Below are positions 52,641 to 63,868 of a DNA stretch of 64,000 nucleotides, piece by piece. The notes under the pieces were generated by a model that saw nothing but the letters and a program-made list of their open reading frames with translations, was not told the DNA's origin and searched no databases. How positions within the stretch are numbered: position 1 is the first letter of the stretch; each line of letters begins with the position of its first letter. The translations under genes were made by a program, and so were the position numbers. Origin of the DNA: Terriglobia bacterium (GTDB lineage Bacteria; Acidobacteriota; Terriglobia; Terriglobales; Acidobacteriaceae); NCBI GenBank assembly GCA_020073495.1, contig JAIQFD010000002.1, positions 434,001 to 498,000 of the forward strand, written 5' to 3'.

Positions 52641-52952
52641 ATGGACCCGTCCGAGCAGCTCCAGCGCATCTACGCCGCCGGATTCAACCTGGAGACATTC
52701 GATCGTTATCCCAACGCCGTCGGCGTGACCCGCGACGGCGCCATCGCCTTGCTGGCAGTCACGCCCGCGGGGCTGAGCATGATCGGCTCGCCCGGTTGGC
52801 GCATGGGCGAGGTCATGGGCGTGCTGGTGGAGAAGGACGCGCAGCAGGTGTTTCAGGCGAAGGCAGAGGTACTCGAAGCGACTCCCGAAATGCTGGAAAC
52901 GCTTAGACGTTTTCGGGAAGACCTTGACCGGCTGCTGAACCCGGAGCGGTAG
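52641..52952 (+). CDS. Small hypothetical protein, 103 aa
   Basis: No recognised family. ATG 52641 begins MDPSEQLQRIYAAGFNLETF just after the dispersed repeat; the longer frame runs through the repeat and is not believed. The chain is mixed alpha/beta with a short acidic amphipathic C-terminus (LRRFREDLDRLLNPER). No signal or membrane segment. It follows the DUF151 gene by 81 nt. Composition and codon use look like neighbouring genes. Confidence 0.65.
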   Translation: MDPSEQLQRIYAAGFNLETFDRYPNAVGVTRDGAIALLAVTPAGLSMIGSPGWRMGEVMGVLVEKDAQQVFQAKAEVLEATPEMLETLRRFREDLDRLLNPER

Positions 52953-53066
52953 GGAATGCCATCTGCCCGGGTTGATAGCGTCGTGCGGGCTCGCAGACCC
53001 GCAGATTCATTAGCCCTATTTGTTAGTTAACATAATACTTCTTATCGGACATTACTTGCAGCAGGG

Positions 53067-54749
53067 CTATTGCTGCTGCGCCGGCGGCGCGCTCGACCTA
53101 TCCGCGACCCTCGGCGTCGGCGCCGTTACCGTCCCCATCCGCCCGCTCAGGTCATCACGCAAGATGAACTTCACGGTGAAATTCCCCGGCGGTACTTTCA
53201 GAACGTCCGTGTACCCAAACCCCTGCTGCCTCAGCAGCGACAAGCCTCTGTCCTGTAAATGCGCGTCCACGTCCTTGATGAGGTCGCCGACGTGGCCCCC
53301 TTGGGCGTCCATCGCGTACGCAATGATGCTCAGCTTAAGGTGGTTGTGCTCGTTCTCGTCCACGTTCAACACGCCCGGCGGCACCATGATTTGGAACCGG
53401 TACTGCCGCTTGCCATCCTTCTCGGCCGTGTTCAGCCACTTCACGGTCATCGCTACTCCGGTGTATTCGATCGGGGAGGCTACGGCCACAGCGATGTCGT
53501 TCTTGCGCCGCTCCTCCCAGCTCTGCTCAGTGCCTGCCGTTATGTATCCGCTACGAGCACGAATGCTGACCTTCGGCACATTGACCTTCACCTGGATTTT
53601 GCGCCATGTGGGCTTCTCCGTCGGAATCGCGTAGTAGCTCAACATGTAATAACGGGATGAATCTTCCACCGCGCGTTTGAAGCAGGTGTACAGATCGCTG
53701 CGGAACGAACATATGGTCCCACCCGTGTACGTGGTCAGGCTCTCGTTCATCATCTGCCGCTGGACGGACGAAGTCATGGGCCGCGAGTTTCGAAAGGCAG
53801 GACCGGCATATGCCGGATTTTCGGTCTGCATGGGGTTGACCTGGTACACCGCAAAGTTCGCCGCGCTCAATTCGCGCCACGTGTTGACACACTGTTGCCC
53901 CATGGACACCTGTTCTCCATGAATGTTTGTCATCGAAGCGAAAAATGGGCACTCGAACCCGGGACTTACCCACACCAGCGTCTTGCGACCGGGCACACCG
54001 CGCAACCCAAATGCCAGTTGTTCGAATGCGAGCATGATCTTCTCGATGTTCTCTTCCTGGATTCGCCGCATCATGCGCTGGGCCCCGGCTTGCGGACCGC
54101 CGCCGGTCATGATTTCTTCCAGGCTTTGGGCCTCTTTTGTTACGTCCATCGCGTTCGCAATGCTGTTTGCCCCTGCCGCGTCGGCTTCCCTGGCTAGGTC
54201 ATCCTCCGACGGCCCCCGAAACTCCATTTTGCCCCGCACCTCTTTTAGCGCTGCGAGCAACACCTCACGCGACGTCGTGAAGTCATGGACAATCTTCAGC
54301 CCCGATCGCCCGACGTCGGCGACCATTGTTGGCTCGCGCTCGCCCGCGGCGCGCAACAGGAAGTTCATGAGCTCGTTCCGCGCGTTGCCTTGTTCCGAGT
54401 AACCGGCAAGGAGGTGATCAATGAGAATGATGGTGACAGCCGCCGGTCGCGGTGCATCGGTCAGCAAGTTCGTGTACTCGCCCGGCTTAGCGGCCGCATG
54501 TTGTATGGTTTGCGGTTCGGCTTTCACTTCTTCGAAGAATGCGACGCGTTTTGCTTTCCCGTCTTCGAGGACCGTGAAATCGTCCTGCTTCAGCCCTTCC
54601 ACGAATTTGTGGTCGCGAACAATCACCACCGGAACCGTTACCAGTTCCGTCCGCGCTGTGAACTTCGGCGTTCCCGGAGATGGCTTCTCCTGCGCACAAC
54701 AACATACGACGAAAATCAGCACGAATAGCAACCTGATGCTGCGCCGCAT
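53067..54749 (-). CDS. VWFA-related acidobacterial protein
   Basis: 560-aa exported protein of the VWFA-related family that is greatly expanded in Acidobacteria. Signal segment 1-19 (LLFVLIFVVCCCA), then an Ig-like start VPVVIVRDHKFVEGLKQDDFTVLEDGK and a VWA-like Rossmann part from about 95 (AVTIILIDHLLAG); the MIDAS is imperfect (DHLLAGYS). The C-terminal 150 residues are beta-rich (RKIQVKVNVPKVSIRARSGYI). Ligand unknown. It follows truB by 28 nt on the same strand. Confidence 0.85.
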   Translation of the reverse strand: MRRSIRLLFVLIFVVCCCAQEKPSPGTPKFTARTELVTVPVVIVRDHKFVEGLKQDDFTVLEDGKAKRVAFFEEVKAEPQTIQHAAAKPGEYTNLLTDAPRPAAVTIILIDHLLAGYSEQGNARNELMNFLLRAAGEREPTMVADVGRSGLKIVHDFTTSREVLLAALKEVRGKMEFRGPSEDDLAREADAAGANSIANAMDVTKEAQSLEEIMTGGGPQAGAQRMMRRIQEENIEKIMLAFEQLAFGLRGVPGRKTLVWVSPGFECPFFASMTNIHGEQVSMGQQCVNTWRELSAANFAVYQVNPMQTENPAYAGPAFRNSRPMTSSVQRQMMNESLTTYTGGTICSFRSDLYTCFKRAVEDSSRYYMLSYYAIPTEKPTWRKIQVKVNVPKVSIRARSGYITAGTEQSWEERRKNDIAVAVASPIEYTGVAMTVKWLNTAEKDGKRQYRFQIMVPPGVLNVDENEHNHLKLSIIAYAMDAQGGHVGDLIKDVDAHLQDRGLSLLRQQGFGYTDVLKVPPGNFTVKFILRDDLSGRMGTVTAPTPRVADRSSAPPAQQQ

Positions 54750-54777
54750 AATCCGCTCCTTTGTGTTTCCGTCACGA

Positions 54778-55680
54778 TTAGGGACTGGTGACCGGATCCT
54801 GGTGCCCTGCGAGCACCACCTTGGGATGGAACAGCGTCCCTGCCACCCTGGAGGCGATGGCGATAAGCTCCGACTGCCCTACGAAAACCTTTACAAACCT
54901 GGCTTTCGACATATCCGGCAGGTTGACGGCCATGCCGTGGCAGACCTTTGCCGCAACTTCTTCGGCAACCGTCACCGACGGAAATGCCGGTAAGACCCGC
55001 CGCAGATGCACGAATACACTCTCCGGATCCCCCGTTTGGGCGGCTGCCTCGACCTCGGTGAGGGTCTTGGCATCCGACAGGTCGAACTCCCCCGATGCCG
55101 TCCGGCGCAGAGTAGCCAGATGCGCCCCAACTCCCAGCGCTCGCCCCAGCTCGTGCGCGATCGATCTCAGATAGGTGCCCGCGGATACTCGCGAGCGGAA
55201 TCTCGCCCGGTCACCGTCGACCGACAGAATCTCCAGCTCTTTCACTTCGACCGTGACCGGCTGCAGTTCGACCTCTTTTTTCTTGCGCGCCAGCTTGTAC
55301 GCCGGAACGCCCGCAATTTTCTTTGCCGAGAATGGTGGTGGCACTTGCTCCAGCTTCCCCAAGAACCGCGCCGCCGCCGAGCGCACCTGTTCCAAAGAGA
55401 GGCTGACGGCTTTCGGCTCGCTCACGCGGTCTCCATCGGCGTCGTAGGTGTCGGTGGCGAAGCCGAAGCGGATCTCGCCCTCGTAGGTCTTCTCGGCGTC
55501 GCCGTAGTACTGCGCCAGGCGGGTCATGCGGCCAAGCACCAGCGGCAGGACCCCGGTGGCCATGGGATCGAGGGTGCCCAGGTGCCCGACTGAGCGCTCG
55601 TGCAGCAGACGGCGAACGCGCGCCACCACGTCGTGCGACGTCATCCCGGCCGGCTTGTCGATGACCAAGACACCGTTCAT
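54778..55680 (-). CDS. truB: tRNA pseudouridine-55 synthase
   Basis: Forms pseudouridine 55 in the tRNA T-loop. It is 300 aa. The catalytic motif GTLDPMATGVLPL is at about 35-47 with Asp 38, preceded by KPAGMTSHDVV. YEGEIRFGFATDTYDADGD and the later PPFSAKKIAGVPAYKLARKK and SAGTYLRSIAHELG are family markers. The C-terminal PUA-like part is short. ATG 55680 is the first codon of the conserved NGVLVIDKPAGM start. Confidence 0.95.
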   Translation of the reverse strand: MNGVLVIDKPAGMTSHDVVARVRRLLHERSVGHLGTLDPMATGVLPLVLGRMTRLAQYYGDAEKTYEGEIRFGFATDTYDADGDRVSEPKAVSLSLEQVRSAAARFLGKLEQVPPPFSAKKIAGVPAYKLARKKKEVELQPVTVEVKELEILSVDGDRARFRSRVSAGTYLRSIAHELGRALGVGAHLATLRRTASGEFDLSDAKTLTEVEAAAQTGDPESVFVHLRRVLPAFPSVTVAEEVAAKVCHGMAVNLPDMSKARFVKVFVGQSELIAIASRVAGTLFHPKVVLAGHQDPVTSP

Positions 55681-55767
55681 GGCTTTCTGCTATCGTGAGG
55701 TCAGAACGCGGACCGCGTCAACCATGAACGCCATTACGTGCCGGTTGTACGGCGCTCACTCTGAACG

Positions 55768-56463
55768 ATGATCCCCATTCGCGACGATACTCCGCGCACC
55801 ACCACGCCTTATGTCACCTATTTTCTGGTTGCGCTGAACCTGCTGATCTTTCTGTTCGAGGTGGTGCTCGACCCGCGCAGCCGGACTGGTTTTATTGCCA
55901 CCTTCGGCATGGTCCCGGTGCGCGTGCTCGGCTTGCTCCGCGGACATCCCGCCGCGGCGCTCGTTCCCGTGGTCACCGCGATGTTCCTGCACGCCTCCTG
56001 GCTGCACGTCATCTTCAACATGTGGGGATTGTGGATCTTTGGCGATAACATCGAGGACTACCTTGGGCACGTCCGCTACCTGCTGTTCTACTTCCTCAGC
56101 GGGTTTGCCGCCGCCGTGTTGCACATCTTCTTCAACGCTGGCTCGCAGGTACCCAGCGTGGGCGCCAGCGGCGCCATCGCCGGCGTGATGGGTGCGTACT
56201 TTCTGCTGTACCCCTCGGCCCGTGTGCTGACTTTGATTCCCTTCTTCTTTCTCTACTTCACGTGGCTGCCGGCGTGGCTGGTGCTGGGATACTGGTTCAT
56301 CGTGCAGTTCCTGAGCGGCGCCGCCACTGCGATCACTTACTCGCACCAGACCGGAGGTGGCGTTGCCGTCTGGGCGCACGTGGGGGGATTCGTCGCGGGG
56401 ATGGGGCTGATCAAGCTCTTCCCTGCCCGCGCGCCGCGGTACCGCTACACCGAGTGGTCCTGA
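55768..56463 (+). CDS. Rhomboid-family intramembrane serine protease
   Basis: 231 aa, six or seven membrane helices. The nucleophile is in GASGAIAGVMGAYFL at about 129-143 (Ser 131), the catalytic histidine in AHVGGFVAGMGL at about 207-218, and the L1 WxR-like segment is replaced by HASWLHVIFNMWGLWIFGDNIE with conserved HxxxN. Substrates unknown. ATG 55768 is the only early start. Divergent from truB. Confidence 0.9.
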   Translation: MIPIRDDTPRTTTPYVTYFLVALNLLIFLFEVVLDPRSRTGFIATFGMVPVRVLGLLRGHPAAALVPVVTAMFLHASWLHVIFNMWGLWIFGDNIEDYLGHVRYLLFYFLSGFAAAVLHIFFNAGSQVPSVGASGAIAGVMGAYFLLYPSARVLTLIPFFFLYFTWLPAWLVLGYWFIVQFLSGAATAITYSHQTGGGVAVWAHVGGFVAGMGLIKLFPARAPRYRYTEWS

Positions 56464-56473
56464 ACCTAGGCAG

Positions 56474-56528
56474 AGCGCAGAAGTCAGATCGCAGAAGTCA
56501 CTTCTGCCTTCTTCGTTCTAACTTCTTC
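56474..56528. repeat. Palindromic repeat of GCAGAAGT/ACTTCTGC units
   Basis: GCGCAGAAGTCAGATCGCAG and ACTTCTGCCTTCTTCG form a long imperfect hairpin between convergent genes. It probably also terminates both transcripts. Confidence 0.55.
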
Positions 56529-56530
56529 GC

Positions 56531-57082
56531 TTAATTCGTGCCCGCGGCCGCTGCTGCGGTCATGCGCCGCTTGAGCCGGTCGCGCAGCGCCGCAGGGGCG
56601 GCGGCATTGCACGCCACCAGGAACCACAGCGGACGGCTTGGATCAGCCGCCAACTGCTCCAACGTTTCCACGCTGGCGTTGGGATGCCGGGCGACGTTCT
56701 CCTGCACCGCGTCGTACGGGTGCTCTGAGAGCTTGTCGAGGATGGTTGCCGGGGTGTTGGGGTGCTCGGCGATGGTACGCAGCAGCAGGTAATCGTCCGC
56801 GGGCGCGCTCTCGGCCAGTAGCGCCAGCTCCTGCGAGCTGGTTTGCGGATCGCGCGCCAGTTCCAGCTTGCGGTCCCAGTCGCGGTTGATCCCGTTCAGT
56901 TCCCTGGTGCGCTCCTCGATCAGCGATTGCAGGAGATTCTTTTCCTTATCGAGCTGATCAGTCTTGAGCACGAACTTCTGGATGGAATCGAGCACCCCCT
57001 TGAGGTGCTGCCGCTCGCCGTAGATGATCTGCGTGGTGCGCCTGGTGGGATTGAATTCGCGCGGATAATCGGATCTGCGCAT
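56531..57082 (-). CDS. Coiled-coil protein with leucine-rich-variant (LRV)-like repeats
   Basis: 183 aa. Residues about 25-75 are charged helix (DQLDKEKNLLQSLIEERTREL), followed by three or four repeats of about 24 residues at 80-165 with the pattern AEHPNTPATILDKLSEHPYDAV / ARHPNASVETLEQLAADPSRPL (given as spans). The HPN-x-TPxxxLxxLAxD pattern matches LRV repeats, alpha-rich and sometimes preceded by an Fe-S cluster, which is absent here. Function unknown. Ends convergent with the rhomboid gene across a repeat. Confidence 0.78.
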   Translation of the reverse strand: MRRSDYPREFNPTRRTTQIIYGERQHLKGVLDSIQKFVLKTDQLDKEKNLLQSLIEERTRELNGINRDWDRKLELARDPQTSSQELALLAESAPADDYLLLRTIAEHPNTPATILDKLSEHPYDAVQENVARHPNASVETLEQLAADPSRPLWFLVACNAAAPAALRDRLKRRMTAAAAAGTN

Positions 57083-57186
57083 GGCCGCCTCCCGGGGAGA
57101 ACCGCATTGTACTGCGCTTCGGCCACGATTCTAAGTTACGGCGATCACAATTCGTGGAATTCTGGATGTCTGGGTGAACAACCAGC

Positions 57187-57906
57187 CTACAGGGCGCCTG
57201 CCGTGGGCGCGATCACCACTTCTTCCACGGTCGCGTTCTCCGGCAGCAGGATGGCGTTGACCACCACCGACGCCACGCTCTCCGGCGATATCATCCGGGA
57301 GCGCGGCGCATCCGGCCAGAACTGCTTCCAGATGTCGGTATCGGTCGCCCCGGGCATGAGCCCCATGACGCGGATGCCCTTCGCCCGCACTTCTTCGCGC
57401 AGCGTCAGGGTAAAGCCCATGACGCCGTGTTTAGCGGCCACGTACGCCGCCATTCCCGGAAAGTAACCTTTTGCCGCGACCGAAAGATTGTTCACGATGG
57501 TGCTGCCTCGGGCCATCAGAGGCAACGCGGCGTGGGTACAAAGGAAGGTTCCCGTCAGGTTGGTCTCGATCGTCTCCTGCCACGCTTCGATCGATAGCTC
57601 GTCAATATTCTTTAGAGGACCCGCGTAGCCGGCGTTGTTCACCAGCACGTTCACGCACCCGAACTCGCGCTTGACGGCCGCGAACAGGTGCTGCACGGAC
57701 TTGGCGTCGCGGACATCGCAGCGCTCCACCAGAACCCTGGTTCCGTGCTTCTCGACCCGTTTGGCCGCCGACGTCAGCTCGCCGGAATTGCGCGCGGTAA
57801 ACACGACATTGAACCCAGCCTTCGCCAGTCCCTCGGCGATGGCCAGGCCCATGCCCCGGCTGGCGCCGGTGACGACAGCGGTCTTGGTATCGGATTTGGC
57901 GGGCAT
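57187..57906 (-). CDS. SDR oxidoreductase of the pterin operon
   Basis: 239 aa classical SDR. GASRGMG at about 14-20, NNAGYAG near 88, active site Ser in NNLSVAAKG, YVAAKHG near 152. The ATG overlaps the folE stop (TGATG). Its location after folE and two PTPS genes suggests a pterin ketoreductase of the sepiapterin-reductase kind; closer homologues should decide. A FabG-like role is the alternative. Confidence 0.88.
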   Translation of the reverse strand: MPAKSDTKTAVVTGASRGMGLAIAEGLAKAGFNVVFTARNSGELTSAAKRVEKHGTRVLVERCDVRDAKSVQHLFAAVKREFGCVNVLVNNAGYAGPLKNIDELSIEAWQETIETNLTGTFLCTHAALPLMARGSTIVNNLSVAAKGYFPGMAAYVAAKHGVMGFTLTLREEVRAKGIRVMGLMPGATDTDIWKQFWPDAPRSRMISPESVASVVVNAILLPENATVEEVVIAPTAGAL

Positions 57907-58508
57907 CAGCTCCCGTTCCTGCCCTTGGCGCGGATCAGCGCGAGGAATTCCTGGCGGGTCTCCTGCTCGTCGCGGAAAACGCCCAGCATCGACGAGGTGA
58001 CCGCCGCCGAATGCTGCTTCTCCACCCCGCGCATCATCATGCACAGGTGGCGGGCCTCGATCACCACGCCCACGCCCTGCGGATCGATGGCGTTCTGGAT
58101 GGTCTCGGCGATCTGTACCGTCAGGCGTTCCTGCACCTGGAGTCGGCGCGCGAAGATGTCGATCAGACGCGGGATCTTGCTCAGCCCGATCACCTTGCCC
58201 TTGGGGATGTAGGCGACGTGCACCTTGCCGAAGAACGGCAGCAGGTGGTGCTCGCACAGGCTGAACATCTCGATGTCCTTCACTATGACCATCTCGTCGT
58301 AATCGACGTCGAACAGGGCTTCCCGGAGGATCTTCTCCGGGTCTTCCTGGTAGCCCTTGGTGAGGTACTGGAGGGAGCTGACCATGCGCCCGGGCGTGTC
58401 CAACAGCCCGTTGCGCGCGGGGTCCTCACCTAGCCGCACCAGCAATTCCCGCGTCAGTTCTTCGAAGCTGGCGCTGGTCAGCGTCACGGGTTCCACCGAT
58501 CTCTTCAT
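57906..58508 (-). CDS. folE: GTP cyclohydrolase I
   Basis: Converts GTP to 7,8-dihydroneopterin triphosphate. 200 aa. Seen: ED...[37 protein letters not shown] with zinc Cys/His, [24 protein letters not shown], and HLCMMMRG with the second zinc Cys. Two ATGs compete: 58526, overlapping the preceding stop as ATGA, and 58508, with AAGGGAGGG just upstream; I take 58508. Confidence 0.95.
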   Translation of the reverse strand: MKRSVEPVTLTSASFEELTRELLVRLGEDPARNGLLDTPGRMVSSLQYLTKGYQEDPEKILREALFDVDYDEMVIVKDIEMFSLCEHHLLPFFGKVHVAYIPKGKVIGLSKIPRLIDIFARRLQVQERLTVQIAETIQNAIDPQGVGVVIEARHLCMMMRGVEKQHSAAVTSSMLGVFRDEQETRQEFLALIRAKGRNGS

Positions 58509-58522
58509 GGGCCCTCCCTTGC

Positions 58523-58945
58523 TCATCGCCTGATCTCATCACCGCCGGCGTACTCGAACGAGTTCTGCGCCGTTTCTTCGAGGCGGATCTTCTCCACCAC
58601 GGCGGCCGCGAATCCCTGTTTCAACGCTTCGTAGATCTCGACGCACAGGTTCTCGGTGGTTGGCACGGCGTCGCGGAACTGCGGCAGCGCGTTCAGGTGC
58701 TCGTGGCCAAAAGTCTCAAGGATGTTCTTCTCGACGAATCCATCCAGCTCCGCCAGATTGCACACCATCCCAGTAGCGGGATGCACCTGCCCGCCGAGGG
58801 TCACCTCCAGCGCGTAGTTGTGCCCGTGGCCGTGCGGGTTGTTGCACTTGCCGTAGGTGCGCAGGTTCTCTTCTTCGGACATCGCATCGCTGTGCAGCCG
58901 ATGCGAGGCCGAGAACCAGTAGCGGCGTGTGAGGTGCGCCTTCAT
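58523..58945 (-). CDS. 6-pyruvoyl-tetrahydropterin synthase/QueD family, copy 1
   Basis: 140 aa T-fold enzyme. Zinc and catalytic residues: FSASHRLH and [21 protein letters not shown] (as a span 32-52), with Cys 34 and the His pair; [13 protein letters not shown] and the C-terminal Glu in RLEET. This segment is closer to the eukaryotic PTPS-II form (CNNPNGHGHNY) than to typical QueD, though it also fits CxxxHGH. It sits between copy 2 and folE with 4-nt overlaps. Confidence 0.9.
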   Translation of the reverse strand: MKAHLTRRYWFSASHRLHSDAMSEEENLRTYGKCNNPHGHGHNYALEVTLGGQVHPATGMVCNLAELDGFVEKNILETFGHEHLNALPQFRDAVPTTENLCVEIYEALKQGFAAAVVEKIRLEETAQNSFEYAGGDEIRR

Positions 58946-59352
58946 TCCTCTCCGAAAAAATCCGCGAACAGGTCCGGAGTCTCGTACACGCGGACGCGAT
59001 GCAGCTCCGCAGCGTGCAGCTTCGGCTTCAGCCGGTTCCAGACCACGATAGCCAGGTTCTCCGTCGTCGGAATGGCCTGGAAGAATTCCGGCACTTCCTT
59101 GTTCAGGAAGCGGTGGTCGAGCGCATCGAGCACTTCCCTGTTCAGGATCTCCTTCAGATCCTTCAGGTCAACGACGAACCCGGAGCGCGGGTCCACCGGC
59201 CCCTTCACCGTGACCTCCAGCGTGTAGTTGTGTCCGTGGCCGTGCGGGTTATTGCACTTGCCGAAGATGCGCCGGTTCTCCTCCGCGGAAAACTCCGGAT
59301 TGTGGTAGAAGTGCGACGCGGAGAACTCGGCCTTGCGCGTCAGATAGACCAT
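58942..59352 (-). CDS. 6-pyruvoyl-tetrahydropterin synthase family, copy 2
   Basis: 136 aa. [22 protein letters not shown] with Cys 33, VDPRSGFVVDLKDLKEIL, PTTENLAIVVWNRL and the end [17 protein letters not shown], which resembles the VYET segment of animal PTPS. It differs from copy 1 at many positions, so the paralogues are not recent. Start ATG 59352, overlapping the glycosyltransferase by 13 nt. The open frame continues far upstream in this phase, but that is a shadow of the glycosyltransferase. Confidence 0.9.
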   Translation of the reverse strand: MVYLTRKAEFSASHFYHNPEFSAEENRRIFGKCNNPHGHGHNYTLEVTVKGPVDPRSGFVVDLKDLKEILNREVLDALDHRFLNKEVPEFFQAIPTTENLAIVVWNRLKPKLHAAELHRVRVYETPDLFADFFGEE

Positions 59353-60482
59353 CGTGCGCCGCGCACGGGGGTCTCCTCCGGCTCGCTCCGGTTCTTGCTC
59401 GATGACTGTGGAATGCTTGGACAATACGCCCGTCCTTTCCATGTAACGCTCCGGCGCCACCTGTAATAGAAGCGCGAACGTAGCAAAAGATACGAAAAGA
59501 TTGGCAACCCCAGCGGGGCCAATGTTTGGGCAGTGATGCCGAAATGGGCCCGGGTCACGCGCTTCAAGACGCGCAACCACGCCAGCACCGCGATTCCGAC
59601 CGCCCCTAAGACTAATTCTCTGGTGGAAACGCTGCCTGCAACATCTCCTCGGTGCGTCAACGCCCAGGCGCCGATGACGACACCTGCGACGATGGCGATG
59701 AATTCCGCCAGTCTCTCTACCGCCAGTCCGCCGGTGCGGGGAAACAGCAGTGCCAGGTTCTTGCTCCAGCCTTCGACCAGCGAGGCGGTATCGCGATACA
59801 TCCGCGTGCGCACCAGACCCTTGCCGTAGCGCAGGCGAATGCGCCGCCCGGAGGCTTTGACCAGCTTCGCGAGCTCGAGGTCTTCCAACAGGCTCGACGA
59901 GACTGCTTGGTGTCCGCCCACCGCATCGTACGCCTCGCGCGCGATGAGCAGGTACTGGCCGTTGGCGGCGGCCGCGCTGGACGCCGGATCGCAGACGTCC
60001 CGCGGAGGATACACGGAAGCAAGCTCGGCAAAAATTGCCGGCATCGCGGTCCACTGCACCAAGCCGCGGACTTCCTGCTCTGGCGAATATGACAATAACG
60101 CCACGCCCTCGCGTCGCGCTTCCTGCAGGCTGCGCGCGAGCGATCCCGGCAGATGCTCGGTATCGGCGTCGGTGAACAGCAGCCACTTTCCGCCAGCTGC
60201 CTGTGCCCCGGCCCAGACCGCGTTGCACTTCCCCGACCAGCCCGCCGGCAGCTCTCCCGCGGAGATCACTTGCACCCCGGCGAATGAACCTGCGATCTCG
60301 CGCGTGCGGTCGGTCGAGCCGTCGTCCACCACGATGATCTCGAGATCCACGCCGACCTGCGCCACAAGGGAGCGCAGGCAATCTCCCAGGCAGGCCTCTT
60401 CGTTGCGCGCCGGAACGATCACCGATACCAGCGGCGACCGCGCCGGACGCGGCTCCCCACGCTCTAGCGATTCTGGCGGCAT
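59340..60482 (-). CDS. Family 2 glycosyltransferase, membrane-anchored
   Basis: 380 aa. The GT-A catalytic domain (about 18-240) shows VSVIVPARNEEACLGDCLRSL, EIIVVDDGSTDRT, the DxD FTDADTEH near 105, and a late LLEDLELAKLVK. It carries three C-terminal helices (about 265-345). Hopanoid HpnB and carotenoid CrtQ-like transferases look alike; which applies is unclear. ATG 60482 is favoured by position; the frame upstream lies in the TlpA promoter. It heads the pterin operon, perhaps making a glycosylated pterin or an unrelated lipid. Confidence 0.85.
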   Translation of the reverse strand: MPPESLERGEPRPARSPLVSVIVPARNEEACLGDCLRSLVAQVGVDLEIIVVDDGSTDRTREIAGSFAGVQVISAGELPAGWSGKCNAVWAGAQAAGGKWLLFTDADTEHLPGSLARSLQEARREGVALLSYSPEQEVRGLVQWTAMPAIFAELASVYPPRDVCDPASSAAAANGQYLLIAREAYDAVGGHQAVSSSLLEDLELAKLVKASGRRIRLRYGKGLVRTRMYRDTASLVEGWSKNLALLFPRTGGLAVERLAEFIAIVAGVVIGAWALTHRGDVAGSVSTRELVLGAVGIAVLAWLRVLKRVTRAHFGITAQTLAPLGLPIFSYLLLRSRFYYRWRRSVTWKGRAYCPSIPQSSSKNRSEPEETPVRGARWSI

Positions 60483-60508
60483 GCTGCGAATCCCTTTATT
60501 ATAGCTTT

Positions 60509-60994
60509 GTGAGACGTTTCCTCTGGTTCTTGCTTCTGCTGGCGATGCTGGCAGGATGCGACCGCGGCTCCAAGCCGGCCATGGTCGGCAATCCCGCACC
60601 GGATTTCACCGTCACCGACGCTGACCGTACCGTGTCTCTCAAGGACCTGCGCGGCAAGGTGGTGGTGCTGAATTTCTGGGCGACCTGGTGTCCGCCCTGC
60701 GTCGACGAAATGCCTTCCCTGGTCAGGATGCAGCGCGAGATGAAAAGTAAGGGCGTCACCGTGCTGGCTGTCAGCCTGGACGAAGACGCCCGCCAGTACC
60801 GCACCTTCCTGGAGAAGAACCACGTCGATCTGCTGACCGTCCGCGACCCGCGGCAGAAGAGCAACGAACTTTACGGCACCTTCAAGTTCCCCGAGACCTA
60901 CATCATCGACCGCCAGGGCGTGCTGCGCCGTAAGTTCATCGGCCCCGTGGATTGGACCAAGCCCGACATCCTCGATTACATCAGCAAGCTCTGA
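60509..60994 (+). CDS. TlpA/ResA-like thiol-disulfide lipoprotein
   Basis: 161 aa. Lipoprotein signal with MLAGC at about 14-18, then a thioredoxin fold with the redox motif WATWCPPC at about 55-62 and cis-Pro in KFPETYII. Typical of membrane-bound apocytochrome or oxidase-maturation reductants. Start is GTG 60509 behind TTTATTATAG, so the mRNA may have almost no leader. It is divergent from the glycosyltransferase by 26 nt. Confidence 0.92.
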   Translation: MRRFLWFLLLLAMLAGCDRGSKPAMVGNPAPDFTVTDADRTVSLKDLRGKVVVLNFWATWCPPCVDEMPSLVRMQREMKSKGVTVLAVSLDEDARQYRTFLEKNHVDLLTVRDPRQKSNELYGTFKFPETYIIDRQGVLRRKFIGPVDWTKPDILDYISKL

Positions 60995-61002
60995 TGGAAC
61001 CG

Positions 61003-61090
61003 CAGAGAACGCCGAGACCGCAGAGGTGATTTGTCTATTCCATTCTCTGCGATCTCCGGGGTCTCCGCGGTCTCTGCGGTCGAATGTTTC
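61003..61090. repeat. Palindromic repeat of GCAGAG/CTCTGC units, second copy
   Basis: GCAGAGAACGCCGAGACCGC on the left, then CTCTGCGATCTCCGGGGTCTC and CTCTGCGGTCGAATGTTTC on the right. Related to 50632-50706. It lies between the convergent TlpA and copper ATPase genes. Confidence 0.65.
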
Positions 61091-61094
61091 TGTC

Positions 61095-63494
<2,400 letters not shown>

Positions 63495-63496
63495 GT

Positions 63497-63862
63497 TCAC
63501 CTCGAATACCGGGAGAACAGCTCGACCAGTTCGTCGTACATCGCCTCGGCGCGCTCCGGTGAGCCCTTGATGGCGGCAGTGGCACAATTGCGCAGGTGAT
63601 TGCGCAACAACTCCCGCCCTACGTTGCGCAGCGCCTCATTCACCGCCGAGAGCTGTACCAGGATGTCGGCGCAATAGCGGCTTTCCTCAACCATTCGCTG
63701 CAGCCCCCGCACCTGGCCCTCGATCCGGCGCAGCCGGTTCAGGTTCGCCGCCCGGATCTCCGGATCCACAGCCACTGCCTTCCTGGCGCCGCGCTCCGCC
63801 CCGCTGGCGCACCCGCAGGCTGCGCCGGCCGTTGGATGCTCCGATTGGCTGGGTTTCGCCAT
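63497..63862 (-). CDS. csoR: CsoR-family copper-sensing repressor
   Basis: 121 aa. The C-H-C metal triad is present: Cys in RYCADILVQ (about 65), His and Cys in RNHLRNC (about 90 and 94). It has a longer N-terminus with CGC and a basic patch. Cu(I) binding releases the repressor from DNA. The ATG at 63862 is where transcription should begin, given the -10 at 63869-63874; GTG 63868 is the alternative. It heads the csoR-copA pair. Confidence 0.93.
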   Translation of the reverse strand: MAKPSQSEHPTAGAACGCASGAERGARKAVAVDPEIRAANLNRLRRIEGQVRGLQRMVEESRYCADILVQLSAVNEALRNVGRELLRNHLRNCATAAIKGSPERAEAMYDELVELFSRYSR

Positions 63863-63868
63863 ATCCAC

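Noticed and set aside
57907-58257. N-terminal extension of the pterin-operon SDR
   Set aside because: It overlaps folE in another frame; the SDR has a normal start at 57906.
59353-60381. Apparent large fusion protein ending in PTPS copy 2
   Set aside because: The upstream frame overlaps the glycosyltransferase, which has clear motifs, and PTPS starts normally at 59352.
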